A stretch of DNA of 53,270 nt, from NCBI RefSeq assembly GCF_008630065.1, contig NZ_VWPL01000023.1, positions 1-53,270 of the forward strand, in the 5' to 3' direction. Below the pieces are notes generated by a model that had not been told where the DNA came from, made no database searches, and saw nothing but the letters and a program-made list of their open reading frames with translations. Source of the DNA: Blastochloris sulfoviridis (GTDB lineage: Bacteria; Pseudomonadota; Alphaproteobacteria; Rhizobiales; Xanthobacteraceae). A program made the translations under genes and the position numbers. Position 1 is the first letter of the stretch; each line of letters opens with the position of its first letter. This document shows, one piece after another, positions 38,109 through 47,034 of the stretch.

Positions 38109-38168
38109 ATGTCTGCCGGACGGATGTCTGCCGGACGGATGTCTGCTGGATGGATGTCTGCCGAACAA
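38109..38168. repeat. Four 15-bp tandem repeats
   Basis: ATGTCTGCCGGACGG occurs twice exactly and twice with changes (starts 38109, 38124, 38139, 38154). A frame through it would encode MSAGR repeats, but nothing supports expression. Confidence 0.8.
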
Positions 38169-38207
38169 ACGTCAGGCGCGCAAATTTCACCCGAGCGGGC
38201 GCCGCCG

Positions 38208-38280
38208 AGATCCTTGGTGGAGATCCTTGGCCGAGATCCTTGGCCGAGATCCTCACCCGAGTTCCTCAGCCGAGCTCCTG
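38208..38280. repeat. 13-bp tandem repeats across the end of the receiver gene
   Basis: AGATCCTTGGCCG-type units begin at 38208, 38221, 38234, 38247 and 38260 with a partial sixth at 38273. The receiver gene's stop codon (38266-38268) lies inside the fifth unit. Confidence 0.8.
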
Positions 38281-38622
38281 GGTGATGACGTCCTCGGTCA
38301 GCGGTTTGCGCAGCAGGCGGGGCATCGCCATGCCGCGAAGCTGCGCCTCGATCGCGGATTGCGGCTGGCCGGAAATGGCGATGATGGCCGGCGGATTGGC
38401 GAGGCGCTGCAGCCAGCGAATCACCTTCGCCCCGCTGATGCCGGGCAGCAGCAGGTCGATGATGATCGTGTCGCCGGCGCCGGGCGGCTCGTGACGAAAG
38501 AAGGTTTCCGCGTCTGGATAGGCAATGGCGTGATGACCGAGACTCCGCAAGAGCAGAACCAGCGAGTCGCTGACACCCGGATCATCTTCGACAATATGAA
38601 TCGTCACCTTTTGTGCTTTCAT
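38266..38622 (-). CDS. Single-domain response regulator (CheY/FixJ-receiver type)
   Basis: The 118-residue receiver domain has the acidic pocket EDD at residues 12-14, phospho-acceptor D56 in TIIIDLLLPG and the conserved Lys K106 in LLRKPL. It has no output domain. It is transcribed in the same direction as fixJ and fixL, about 540 bp downstream of fixJ. It could therefore act as a phosphate sink or anti-kinase, like FixT-type receivers, or serve another kinase. The stop and last codons lie in a 13-bp tandem repeat, and the start abuts a family A repeat. Confidence 0.82.
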   Translation of the reverse strand: MKAQKVTIHIVEDDPGVSDSLVLLLRSLGHHAIAYPDAETFFRHEPPGAGDTIIIDLLLPGISGAKVIRWLQRLANPPAIIAISGQPQSAIEAQLRGMAMPRLLRKPLTEDVITQELG

Positions 38623-38745
38623 ACGGTTTCCGGGGGATCACGCCGTGATCCAAGGAAACAGCCTCGCCGACAATCCTTGTTCGGGAACGGGATTTTCGGC
38701 GATCGGAATACGGACCCCCGGCCTTGCAGGCGGGATTTCGTATCG
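38622..38745. repeat. Palindromic intergenic repeat, family A, copy 7
   Basis: ATACGGTTTCCGGGGGATCA, GCCGACAATCC...GGATTTTCGGCGATCGGAAT and a CCCCCGGCC/GGCGGG third part. It overlaps the receiver gene's start codon. Confidence 0.7.
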
Positions 38746-38809
38746 CAGGCGGCAATCATCCCAGGCTGGATACGTCCGCCGCCAGAGCCCCCGTCGATCT
38801 CACTCAACC

Positions 38810-38890
38810 GGAGGGACGCTCTAAGTTGTTGATTTACCGCATTCACTTTCGCAAGATCGGTTTCCGCCTCTGCGGCGAATGCACTAGAGA
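38810..38890. repeat. Family C repeat
   Basis: CGCTCTAAGTTGTTGATTTA followed by CTTTCGCAAGATCGGTTTCC and CTGCGGCGAATGCACTAGA. Similar units are at 44,811 and 52,911. Such sequences are widespread between genes in Bradyrhizobium-like genomes. Confidence 0.55.
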
Positions 38891-38996
38891 AATACACCGG
38901 GTGTCCCGCCAACAATGCGGGGAAATGCGACAGCCGCGAAATCCCCGCGAGGTGCTTCGTCTAAGACGCAGCAACCCGTGCGTGCAATAACCAGAA

Positions 38997-39120
38997 ATAC
39001 GGCTTCCGGCTGATCCTGACGCGATCCCTGCGAACCCGCGCGCCGAAACCCCGAACGCCGAGATGGGATCTCCGTTGACCGGGAGACGACGCCTCGGCCC
39101 CGGGGGGCGGGTTTCGGACC
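38997..39120. repeat. Palindromic intergenic repeat, family A, copy 8 (diverged)
   Basis: ATACGGCTTCCGGCTGATCC, then CGCGCCGAAACCCCGAACGC and a GGGGGCGGGTTTCGG end. The module order is kept but much sequence has changed. Confidence 0.45.
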
Positions 39121-39159
39121 GGACGCGGGCTTGCCGGCAGCGGATCGGCCGCCGTCAGC

Positions 39160-39795
39160 CTATTGGCCGCGCCCCTCTGTCAGCACGATCCGCACCAGAT
39201 CGGCGGCGTTCTTGGCGCCGAGCTTTTCCATGATGCGGGCCCGATGAACCTCGATGGTGCGCGGGCTGATGCCGAGGTGGCGGCCGGCCTCCTTGTTGGA
39301 GGCGCCGGAGGCGATCTGCGCCAGGACCTCGCGCTCGCGCGGCGTCAGCAGGTCGTGGCCGGGGAAGGCCATGTGCAGGAAATCGGCGCGGCCGTTCTGG
39401 TTGCGGCGGGCGCTGGCGTCGATCGCGTCGCGCACGCGCGACACCACGGTGTCGGCGTCGAACGGCTTCTCGATGAAGTCGAGCGCGCCGTTCTTGATGG
39501 CCTCGACGGCCATCGGAATGTCGCCCTGGCCGGAAATGATGAAGATCGGCGAGGCGTAGTTCTGGGCGTTGAGCTCCTTGAGGATGTCGAGCCCGGAGCG
39601 CCCCGGCATGTGCACGTCGAGCAGGATGCAGGCCGGCGTGCGGGAGCGGGCGGCGGTGATGAAGGCCCCGCCGTCGGCGAAGCCGGTGACGTGGAAGCCC
39701 TCGATCGTCAGCACCGTTGCGAGCGCATCGCGCACGGCCGGGTCGTCGTCGACCACGAAAACCTCAAGAGCCCCATTCGATGCAGTCGTCGGCAT
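39160..39795 (-). CDS. fixJ: Response regulator FixJ
   Basis: The 211-residue product has a receiver domain (acidic DDD at 16-18, phospho-acceptor D60 in CILLDVHMPG, K110 in FIEKPF) and a LuxR/FixJ-type DNA-binding domain (LLTPREREVLAQIASGASNK, HLGISPRTIEVHRARIMEKL). Phosphorylated FixJ activates fixK and other microaerobic genes. It lies downstream of fixL, so the pair is probably co-transcribed, although 230 bp separate them. Confidence 0.92.
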   Translation of the reverse strand: MPTTASNGALEVFVVDDDPAVRDALATVLTIEGFHVTGFADGGAFITAARSRTPACILLDVHMPGRSGLDILKELNAQNYASPIFIISGQGDIPMAVEAIKNGALDFIEKPFDADTVVSRVRDAIDASARRNQNGRADFLHMAFPGHDLLTPREREVLAQIASGASNKEAGRHLGISPRTIEVHRARIMEKLGAKNAADLVRIVLTEGRGQ

Positions 39796-39986
39796 GGACT
39801 TCCTTTCGCTCGCCGTCTCGGGCCATTTCCATTGTCGGTGCTGGGTGTGTCGTCGCTGGTTCGGGCCGTCCCCACGCCGCTGCGCAGGGGGAGGGGCCAG
39901 ACGGCGGCCTCACGATGCCGTTCCTGTCGTTTTCCGTTTGCGCCCGGTTGCCCGCCGCGCTTCACACCCCGCCTTCACAGGACTTC

Positions 39987-40037
39987 GGCTTTACAGCGTC
40001 TCCGGCTTTACAGCGTCTCCGGTTTCACAGCGTTTCC
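39987..40037. repeat. Three 17-bp tandem repeats across the fixL end
   Basis: GGCTTTACAGCGTCTCC occurs at 39987 and 40004, and GGTTTCACAGCGTTTCC at 40021. The fixL stop codon lies inside the third unit. Confidence 0.8.
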
Positions 40038-41137
40038 GGCTTGGCCGCCGGAAGCTGCAGGATGAAACACGCCCCGCGGCCCGATCCGCCGGGGTCGACG
40101 ACCAGATCGCCGCTATGATTCTGGGCAATCGTCCGCGAAATGGCCAGTCCCAGGCCGAGCCCGGTGCGCTTGGAGGTGGCGAACGCCCGGAACAGGTTCT
40201 CCATCGCCTCTGGCAGGATGCCGGGACCATTGTCCTGGACGGCCATCTCCACCATGCCGTCGATGGCGCGGGTGACCACCCGTACCTCCGGCGCCTCCAC
40301 GCCCTTGACCACTTCCAGCGCGTTGCGCACCAGGTTGACGACGATCTGCTGGATCTGCACCGGGTCGACCCGGACCTGCGGCAAATCGTCGGCAAGCTGG
40401 CGCAGGATGCGCGTGCCGCGGCGATGGCCGAGCATGGTCAGCTCCACCGCGTCGTCGACCAGCGGGTTGAGTTCGAGCAGGCGGCGCTCGGGCTCGCGCT
40501 TCTCGACGAACTGGCGCATGCGCTGGATGATGTTGCCGGCGCGCTCGGCCTCCCGCACCGCCTTGTCGAGAATGAGCTTGGTGTTCTCGGAAAAGCCGCC
40601 GCCCTGGCGCGCCTCGCGCGCATTGGCCCGGGCGATGGCCTGCAGATAGAGCATCACCGCGGTCAGCGGCTGGTTGAGTTCGTGCGCCAGCGCTGCACCC
40701 ATCTCGTCCATGGCCGAGACGCGGGCCATGTGAAGCAGGTCCGTCTGCAACTGGTTCAGGCGCTGCTCGGCCTCCTTGCGCGGCCGCAGGTCGCGCAGGA
40801 TGCCGATGAACTGCCGGCCGTCCGGCGTGTTGGCCTCGCCCACCGACAACTCGATCGGGAACACCGTGCCCTCGCGGTGCTGGCCCAGCACCTCGCGGCC
40901 GATGCCGATGATCTTGCGCACGCCGGTGGCCATGTAGGTGGAGATGTAGCCGTCATGGTCGGCGGCGCAGCTATGCGGCATCAGCAGGGTGATGTTGCGG
41001 CCGAGTATCTCATCCTCGCTCCAGCCGAACAGCCGTTCGCACGCCTGGTTGAACATGAGCACGCGACCGCGCTCGTCGGTGACGATGATGCCATCGACGG
41101 CGGTATCGAGCACGCTATCCAGACGCGCGTCAGACAC
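40025..41137 (-). CDS. fixL: Oxygen-sensing histidine kinase FixL
   Basis: The 370-residue product, from a GTG at 41135-41137, has a heme PAS domain: FNQACERLFGWSEDEILGRN, with the proximal heme His (H61) in AADHDGYISTY and the distal Arg (R81) in IIGIGREVLG. The kinase part has the phospho-His in MGAALAHELNQPLTAVMLYL (H152), N box VNLVRNALEVVKG and G boxes DNGPGILPEAM and TGLGLGLAI. FixL phosphorylates FixJ when oxygen is low. No membrane helices are seen, so it is of the soluble type. The start is uncertain: the frame stays open to 41365 but would run into the divergent bioM gene. Confidence 0.87.
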   Translation of the reverse strand: MSDARLDSVLDTAVDGIIVTDERGRVLMFNQACERLFGWSEDEILGRNITLLMPHSCAADHDGYISTYMATGVRKIIGIGREVLGQHREGTVFPIELSVGEANTPDGRQFIGILRDLRPRKEAEQRLNQLQTDLLHMARVSAMDEMGAALAHELNQPLTAVMLYLQAIARANAREARQGGGFSENTKLILDKAVREAERAGNIIQRMRQFVEKREPERRLLELNPLVDDAVELTMLGHRRGTRILRQLADDLPQVRVDPVQIQQIVVNLVRNALEVVKGVEAPEVRVVTRAIDGMVEMAVQDNGPGILPEAMENLFRAFATSKRTGLGLGLAISRTIAQNHSGDLVVDPGGSGRGACFILQLPAAKPETL

Positions 41138-41346
41138 GGTTCTCAGGGTGTGGAAGTCGTGGATGAGACTTACTCCCAAAGTCAAACTTAAACCAACTTT
41201 GGCCTGTCCAGGCGCGGTCTGCAAGTCCTTGGCATGACGCAGCGCCCGGCGTCGCCGGTAGGGCGCGCTTCGGCGGCGCCGCAGCCGGTGGCGCCGCGCC
41301 CCCATGCCCGCTATGAGCGGCGTTCGCTCTGCCACACCGGATAGCC

Positions 41347-42072
41347 ATGCGCCACCCCGATCCATCCACTTCCGCCGACAACGCTGCCGTGGTGACGGTC
41401 GAACTCGACCGCGCCGGCGTCGTCATCGACGGCCGCACGATCATCGCGCCGACGACACTGACGCTCAAAGAGCGGCGAATCGGCGTCATCGGCGCCAATG
41501 GCTCGGGCAAGAGCACGTTTGCCCGCCTGCTGAACGGCCTGGTCGTGCCGACCACCGGCGCGGTGCGGATCGACGGGCTCGACACTGCCCGGGAGGCCGC
41601 CAAGATCCGCCGCAGCGTCGGCTTCGTGTTCCAAAATCCCGACAACCAGATCGTCTTTCCCATCATAGCGGAGGACATGGCGTTCGGGCTCAAGAATTCG
41701 GGCCTGGCGAAGGTCGAAATTCCGACCCGCGTCACGGCAGAGCTGGCGCGGCTCGGCATCGCTCATCTCGTGGAGCGCGCGAGTCATTCGCTCTCGGGTG
41801 GCGAAAAGCAGCTCGCGGCGCTGGCCGCCGTGCTGGTGATGCGCCCGAAGCTCGTGGTGTTCGACGAACCGACCACGCTGCTCGACCTGAAGAACCGCAA
41901 CCGCATCCGCGCGGTCATCGACGCGCTGGCCGCATCCGCGCTCGTCGTCACCCACGATCTCGACCTCGTCGAGCGGTTCGACCGGGTGCTGGTGATCGAG
42001 GACGGCCGCATCGCGGCCGACGACACCCCGCGCGCCGCCATCGCCTGGTATCGCGAGCGCGCCGCCGCATGA
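41347..42072 (+). CDS. bioM: Biotin ECF transporter ATPase BioM
   Basis: The 241-residue ABC ATPase of the CbiO/EcfA type has Walker A GANGSGKST at 49-57, the Q loop FVFQNPDNQIVFP, signature LSGGEKQLA, Walker B LVVFDEPTTLLD and the switch His in VVTHDLDLVERF. The Q-loop form with N-P-D-N-Q is characteristic of energy-coupling-factor ATPases. It powers biotin uptake with BioN and BioY, whose genes follow directly. The ATG is at 41347. Confidence 0.9.
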   Translation: MRHPDPSTSADNAAVVTVELDRAGVVIDGRTIIAPTTLTLKERRIGVIGANGSGKSTFARLLNGLVVPTTGAVRIDGLDTAREAAKIRRSVGFVFQNPDNQIVFPIIAEDMAFGLKNSGLAKVEIPTRVTAELARLGIAHLVERASHSLSGGEKQLAALAAVLVMRPKLVVFDEPTTLLDLKNRNRIRAVIDALAASALVVTHDLDLVERFDRVLVIEDGRIAADDTPRAAIAWYRERAAA

Positions 42073-42686
42073 CCGCGCCACTCTATAGTCCCGGCGACAG
42101 CCTGCTGCACCGCGCGCCGGCGTCGGCCAAGCTGGCGGGTCTCGTGGTGCTCGGTACCGCCGTGTTCCTCACCGCCGATCTTGCGCTGCTGCTGCCGGCG
42201 GCATTGGCTGGGGTCCTGCTGCTTGCGATCGTCCGCCCGCCGCGGGCGCGCCTGACGCGCCAGCTCGCCGGTAGCGCGATCCTGATCGGTCTGGTGGCGC
42301 TGATCGCCGGCCTGTCGCAGGGCTGGCACCAGGCGGCGGTGGTGGCGCTGCGCTTCTCCGCCATCGTGTTGGCGGCCTTGGCGGTGACGCTGTCGACCCG
42401 CGCCGCCGACATGCTGGAGGCGATCGAGGCGCTGCTGGCGCCGCTCGACCGGCGCGGCCTCGTCGATTCCGCCCGCATCGCGCTCGCCGTGTCGCTGGTG
42501 CTGCGCTTCGTGCCCGACATTCTCGGCCACTATCGCGAGATCCGCGAGGCGCAGGCGGCGCGCGGGCTCGACGCCAATCCGCTCGCGCTGATCGTGCCGC
42601 TGGTGGTGCGCACCCTCAAGGACGCCGACGACATCGCCGCCGCCATCGAGGCGCGCGGCTTTCCGCCCGACCGGCCGGGGCGGTGA
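42069..42686 (+). CDS. bioN: Biotin ECF transporter transmembrane protein BioN
   Basis: The 205-residue integral membrane EcfT component has hydrophobic segments at about 22-60, 75-110 and 135-160. The two diagnostic Ala-Arg-Gly motifs are in REAQAARGLDAN and AIEARGFPPD, which couple to the ATPase. Its ATG overlaps the bioM stop (ATGA), indicating translational coupling. Only the last 205 codons of the open frame are real; the upstream part is a shadow of bioM. Confidence 0.9.
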   Translation: MTAPLYSPGDSLLHRAPASAKLAGLVVLGTAVFLTADLALLLPAALAGVLLLAIVRPPRARLTRQLAGSAILIGLVALIAGLSQGWHQAAVVALRFSAIVLAALAVTLSTRAADMLEAIEALLAPLDRRGLVDSARIALAVSLVLRFVPDILGHYREIREAQAARGLDANPLALIVPLVVRTLKDADDIAAAIEARGFPPDRPGR

Positions 42687-42793
42687 GGGGCGGGCGCGTT
42701 CACATGACCGGCGGCCGCGATACGGCTTGTCGGAGGCAGCTTGGCCGTGGTCTGGTGCGACGCTCCTTCAAACTTGGCCAGAATCCGCTCGAC

Positions 42794-43351
42794 ATGACCA
42801 TTCGCGACATCGTCCTCATTGCCCTGTTCGCCGCGATCATCGTGGCGTTCGGGCTGGTTCCGGTCATTCCGGTTGCGGGGCTCCCGGTTCCGATCACGCT
42901 GCAAAACCTCGCCGTCATGCTGGCCGGCGCCATTCTTGGCCCGCGGCGCGGCGCGGCGGCGACCGCGCTGGTGATGCTCCTGGTGGCGATCGGGCTGCCA
43001 GTGCTGTCGGGCGGGCGTGGCGGGCTCGGCATGCTGCTTGGTCCCTCGGGCGGCTTCCTGTTCGGCTTCATCGCCGGGGCGTTCGTCATCGGCTGGCTGG
43101 CCGCGCGCTTCGCACGCGTGCGCGGCCCGGCGTGGAAGGAGAATGGTCTGTCCATTCTTGCCTGCATCGCCGGCGGCATCGGGGTGTGCTACGCGATGGG
43201 CATTCCCTGGCTGGCGCTGGCCACCGGGCTGCCGCTTGAGAAGGCTGCGCTGGGGGCGCTGGTGTTTCTGCCCGGCGACCTCGCCAAGGCGGTCGTCGCC
43301 GGCCTCGTCGCCCGTGGCGTCAGGCGGGTCTATCCGATCCCGTTGAAATAG
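42794..43351 (+). CDS. bioY: Biotin transporter substrate-binding component BioY
   Basis: The 185-residue membrane protein has six predicted helices. Family landmarks are VPVIPVAGLPVPITLQNLAV, MLAGAILGPRRGAAATALVM, and the GGRGGLGMLLGPSGGFLFGF motif that forms the biotin site. ATG 42794 is preferred; upstream codons lack family similarity and the bioN stop lies 107 bp before. The bioM-bioN-bioY order is the classical operon. Confidence 0.92.
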   Translation: MTIRDIVLIALFAAIIVAFGLVPVIPVAGLPVPITLQNLAVMLAGAILGPRRGAAATALVMLLVAIGLPVLSGGRGGLGMLLGPSGGFLFGFIAGAFVIGWLAARFARVRGPAWKENGLSILACIAGGIGVCYAMGIPWLALATGLPLEKAALGALVFLPGDLAKAVVAGLVARGVRRVYPIPLK

Positions 43352-43359
43352 GCCGGCGG

Positions 43360-44634
43360 TCAGCCGGCGCGCGCGATCGCCCGCCAGCCGATGTCGCGCC
43401 GGCAGAAGCCGCCCGGCCAGTCGATGCGGTCGACCGCGCGATAGGCTTTGGCCTGCGCCTCGGCGATGGTCGGCGCCATGGCGGTGACGCCCAGCACCCG
43501 CCCGCCGGCGGCGACGATGTCGTCGCCGCGCTGCGCGGTGCCGGCGTGGAACACCACCACGTCGGGATCGCCCTGGGCGGCGGTGCCGAGGCCCGCGATC
43601 ACCGTGCCGGTCTCGGCCTTGCCGGGATAGCCCCTGGCGGCCAGCACCACGGTCAGCGCCGCGTCGTCGTACCAGCGCAGCTCGACATCGTTCAGCGTGC
43701 CGTCGCGCGCCGCGATCAGCGCCGGCAGCAGGTCGGACACCAGGCGCATCATCAGCACCTGGCACTCGGGATCGCCGAAGCGAACATTGTATTCGATGAG
43801 CTTGGGGCCATTGCTGCCGACCATCAGCCCGGCATAGAGGATGCCCTTGAACGGGCAGCCCTTTTCGGCCATCGCCCGCAGCGTCGGGCGGATGATCTCG
43901 GCCATCGTCCGCTCGACCACCGCCGGCGTCATCACCGGTGCCGGCGAATAGGCGCCCATGCCGCCGGTATTGGGGCCCTGGTCGTTGTCGAAGGCGCGCT
44001 TGTGGTCCTGGGCGGTGGCGAGCGGCAACGCGCTGGTGCCGTCGCAGAGCACGAAGAACGAGGCCTCCTCGCCGTCGAGGAACTCCTCCACCACCACGGC
44101 CGCCTCGCCGGGCGCGGCAGAGGCGAACAGGTGGTCGAGCGCGGCCTCGGCCTCGGCCACGGTGGCGGCGACCACCACGCCCTTGCCGGCGGCGAGGCCA
44201 TCGGCCTTGACCACGATCGGCGCGCCTTTCGCGCGGACATACGCCTTGGCCGGCGCCAGCGCGGTGAAGCTGGCATAGGCGGCGGTGGGGATGCCGGCAT
44301 CCCGGCACAGATCCTTGGTGAAGCCCTTGGAGCCTTCCAGCCGGGCGGCCGCCTTGGTGGGGCCGAACGCCTTGATGCCGGCGGCCTCCAGGTCGTCGAC
44401 CAGTCCGGCCACCAGCGGCGCCTCCGGCCCGACCACCACGAGGTCGATGGCCTTGACCCGGCAGAAGGCGATCACCGACGCATGGTCGGCCGGGTCGAGC
44501 GCGACGCAGGCCGCCTCCGCGGCGATGCCGGGATTGCCCGGCGCGCAATAGAGCCGGGTCATCAGCGGACTCGCCGCGAGCTTCCAGGCCAGCGCATGTT
44601 CCCGGCCACCCGAGCCGATCAAGAGCACGTTCAT
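43360..44634 (-). CDS. purD: Phosphoribosylamine-glycine ligase PurD
   Basis: The 424-residue enzyme joins phosphoribosylamine and glycine using ATP in purine synthesis. Landmarks are the N-terminal [34 protein letters not shown] in the ATP-grasp, [20 protein letters not shown], and [10 protein letters not shown] near the active site. Length and order match the family. It converges with bioY, whose stop is 8 bp away. Confidence 0.96.
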   Translation of the reverse strand: MNVLLIGSGGREHALAWKLAASPLMTRLYCAPGNPGIAAEAACVALDPADHASVIAFCRVKAIDLVVVGPEAPLVAGLVDDLEAAGIKAFGPTKAAARLEGSKGFTKDLCRDAGIPTAAYASFTALAPAKAYVRAKGAPIVVKADGLAAGKGVVVAATVAEAEAALDHLFASAAPGEAAVVVEEFLDGEEASFFVLCDGTSALPLATAQDHKRAFDNDQGPNTGGMGAYSPAPVMTPAVVERTMAEIIRPTLRAMAEKGCPFKGILYAGLMVGSNGPKLIEYNVRFGDPECQVLMMRLVSDLLPALIAARDGTLNDVELRWYDDAALTVVLAARGYPGKAETGTVIAGLGTAAQGDPDVVVFHAGTAQRGDDIVAAGGRVLGVTAMAPTIAEAQAKAYRAVDRIDWPGGFCRRDIGWRAIARAG

Positions 44635-44810
44635 GATTCAGTTCTCCGCTCGCGGCGAGGGGTAGCGAGGCGGCCGGCCGGCCGCAAGCCTGCGACGCGG
44701 TTGCGCTATCCCTGCGCTGCCCCGGCGCGGCCGGCGGGCGGCCTTTCCGGCGGGCGGCGAAACGGCCGGGGCACCCGCCGCCCGGGCTGAGACCACCCGA
44801 CACTCTAAAG

Positions 44811-44874
44811 TGTTGAATTGGCGCAGTCTCTTTCGCATAACCGGTTCCCACGCCTGCGGTAAATGCTCTAGATA
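44811..44874. repeat. Family C repeat
   Basis: CTAAAGTGTTGAATTGGCGC, TTTCGCATAACCGGTTCCC and GCGGTAAATGCTCTAGA. It lies upstream of the NDUFA9-like gene, which has its own ribosome site after it. Confidence 0.5.
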
Positions 44875-44935
44875 GTTGCACTGGGGCCAGGAGCTGGAGC
44901 ACGATCCCGCGGGCTGCGGAAGAGGACTGAAGAAA

Positions 44936-45889
44936 ATGGATCGTCTGGTCACGGTGTTCGGTGGGTCTGGCTTCGTCGGGCGGCACATCGTGCGGGCGCT
45001 GGCGAAGGCCGGCTGGCGGGTGCGCGCGGCGGTACGCCGGCCCGACCTCGCCGGCCATCTGCAGCCGCTCGGCACGGTCGGCCAGATTTCCGCCGTCCAG
45101 GCCAATCTGCGCTATCCCGATTCCGTCCGTCAGGCGGTGGAGGGGGCGCACGCGGTGGTCAATGCCGTGGGCATCCTGTTCGAGACCGGCCGCCAGCGCT
45201 TCGACGCCGTCCATGCCGAGGCGGCCGGCACCGTCGCCGAGGCGGCGGCCGCGGTCGGCGCGCGCATGGTGCACGTCTCCGCGCTCGGGGCGGATCCCAA
45301 CTCGGCCTCGATCTATGCCCGCACCAAGGCCGTGGGCGAGGAGAAGGTGCGGGCCGCCGTGCCGGGGGCGGTGATCCTGCGGCCGTCGATCATCTTCGGG
45401 CCGGAGGACGGCTTCTTCAACCTGTTCGCGTCGATTGCCCGCATCTCGCCGGTGCTGCCGCTGGTCGGCGGCGGCAAGACCTGCTTCCAGCCGGTCTATG
45501 TCGGCGACGTCGCCAAGGCCGCGCTCAAGGGGGTCGAGGGGACGGCGGCGCCCGGCATCTACGAGCTCGGCGGACCGGAGGTGAAGACCTTCGAGGAGCT
45601 GCTGCGGATGATCCTCGACATCACCGGCCGCAAGCGGCTGCTGGTGCCGCTGCCCTTCCCGGTGGCCTATCTGCAGGCGCTGGTGATGCAGTATCTGCCC
45701 AACCCGCTGCTCACGCCCGACCAGGTGACGCTGCTCAAGAGTCCCAACATCGTCTCGCACGCGGCGATCCAGACCGGCCACACGCTGGAAGGACTCGGCA
45801 TCACCCCGACCGCACTGATGAGCGTGCTGCCGAGCTATCTCGGCCGCTTCCGCCGCGAGGGGCAGTTCTCGGAGCCGCCCCCGGTGTGA
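44936..45889 (+). CDS. NDUFA9-like NAD(P)-binding protein
   Basis: The 317-residue atypical short-chain dehydrogenase has the dinucleotide loop TVFGGSGFVGRHIVRAL, the NAVGILFETGRQRFDAVH segment, and RPSIIFGPEDGFFNLFA, typical of the complex I NDUFA9-type family. The Tyr of a normal YxxxK site appears in SIYARTKAVGEE. In alphaproteobacteria such proteins are related to complex I or quinone-related functions, but the exact role is not settled. ATG 44936 follows a GAGG-containing purine-rich stretch. Confidence 0.82.
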   Translation: MDRLVTVFGGSGFVGRHIVRALAKAGWRVRAAVRRPDLAGHLQPLGTVGQISAVQANLRYPDSVRQAVEGAHAVVNAVGILFETGRQRFDAVHAEAAGTVAEAAAAVGARMVHVSALGADPNSASIYARTKAVGEEKVRAAVPGAVILRPSIIFGPEDGFFNLFASIARISPVLPLVGGGKTCFQPVYVGDVAKAALKGVEGTAAPGIYELGGPEVKTFEELLRMILDITGRKRLLVPLPFPVAYLQALVMQYLPNPLLTPDQVTLLKSPNIVSHAAIQTGHTLEGLGITPTALMSVLPSYLGRFRREGQFSEPPPV

Positions 45890-45953
45890 GGGTTCCGGCG
45901 CGAGTCACCCTCCACCGGTCCGCACAGCCGCGCGAGGGCGGGGCCCGCCGCCC

Positions 45954-46760
45954 TCAGCCGACCAGCCACAGGCCAAGCAGGCCCAGCACGCCGGCGGCGA
46001 TGCGATAATAGGCGAAGGGCGCGAAGCCGTGCCGGGCGACGAAGTCGAGCAGCGTCTTGACCACCAGCACCGCCGCGCAGAATGCCGCGACGAAGCCGAC
46101 CAGGATCAGCAATCCGTCGTCGGCGCTGAGCAGCGACCAGTTCTTGTAGAGGTCGTAGGTGAAGGCGCCGGCCATGGTCGGCAGCGCCAGGAAGAAGGAG
46201 AATTCGGCCGCCGCGCGCTTCTCCACCCCCATCAGCATGGCGCCGACGATGGTGGCGCCCGAGCGCGACACGCCGGGGATCATCGCCACCGCCTGGCAGC
46301 AGCCGATGCCGAAGCACATCAGGGGTGACAGCCGCATGGCGTCATGATGGCGCTGGGGCAGCCGCAGCCGGTCGACGATCAGAAGCACCACGCCGCCGAG
46401 GATCAAGGTGACGCAGACCAAAGCCGGCGTTTCGAACAGCACACGCTTGATGAAACCGTGGGCGAGCACGCCGATGACTGCGGCTGGCAGGAAGCCGACG
46501 ACAATTCCAATGACAAATCGCCGTGCTTGAGGATCTGTCGGCAGGCGGATGGCAACATCGACAAATCGGGTAGAGTAGACAACCAGGATTGCCAGAATGG
46601 CACCAAGTTGGATCAAGACCTCGAATGTCTTTCCCGATGACTCGAAGCCAAGGAAATGGCCGACCAGCAGGAGGTGTCCGGTCGATGATACGGGAATGAA
46701 TTCGGTTAGACCTTCGATGAGTCCGAGGAAAGTGGCTTCAATCAAATCGCCGAGTGTCAT
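45954..46760 (-). CDS. uppP: Undecaprenyl-diphosphatase UppP (BacA)
   Basis: The 268-residue membrane enzyme recycles the lipid carrier of peptidoglycan synthesis. Its motifs are [20 protein letters not shown] at the N-terminus and [16 protein letters not shown] near residue 165, with about eight hydrophobic segments. Base composition shifts inside the gene: the first 90 codons are about 50-55% GC, and the rest about 70%. The shift lies near 46,495. Confidence 0.95.
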   Translation of the reverse strand: MTLGDLIEATFLGLIEGLTEFIPVSSTGHLLLVGHFLGFESSGKTFEVLIQLGAILAILVVYSTRFVDVAIRLPTDPQARRFVIGIVVGFLPAAVIGVLAHGFIKRVLFETPALVCVTLILGGVVLLIVDRLRLPQRHHDAMRLSPLMCFGIGCCQAVAMIPGVSRSGATIVGAMLMGVEKRAAAEFSFFLALPTMAGAFTYDLYKNWSLLSADDGLLILVGFVAAFCAAVLVVKTLLDFVARHGFAPFAYYRIAAGVLGLLGLWLVG

Positions 46761-47034
46761 AATATCCCCCGATGCCGACAGAATCAGCGTGCGGCGCGCG
46801 GCACTTCGGGCGCCTTCTTTCCACGAGAGCGGGCTTTACTGCAAGCTCTTGCCCGAATGCTCCCGGTCGAAACGGCTGTGGCGCCGTTGACGCTGCCGGG
46901 GGCGACAGTTATAGAGCCGGGACGCGAGTTGCGGCCCGGTGAGCCGGCGAACCGAAAACGTCGCTCAAGCCCTCCGCAGAAGTTGTCACGTCGGCGCGGC
47001 GTCGGACCGCCCCCAGACTTACAGGATTCAGGCC

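Noticed and set aside
38109-38280. Possible CRISPR array
   Set aside because: Units are directly adjacent (15-bp and 13-bp periods) with no spacers, and no cas genes are nearby.
42530-45781. A 1083-codon open frame on the minus strand
   Set aside because: It is the antisense or out-of-frame shadow of bioN, bioY, purD and the NDUFA9-like gene in GC-rich DNA; the real genes have family motifs, the long frame has none.
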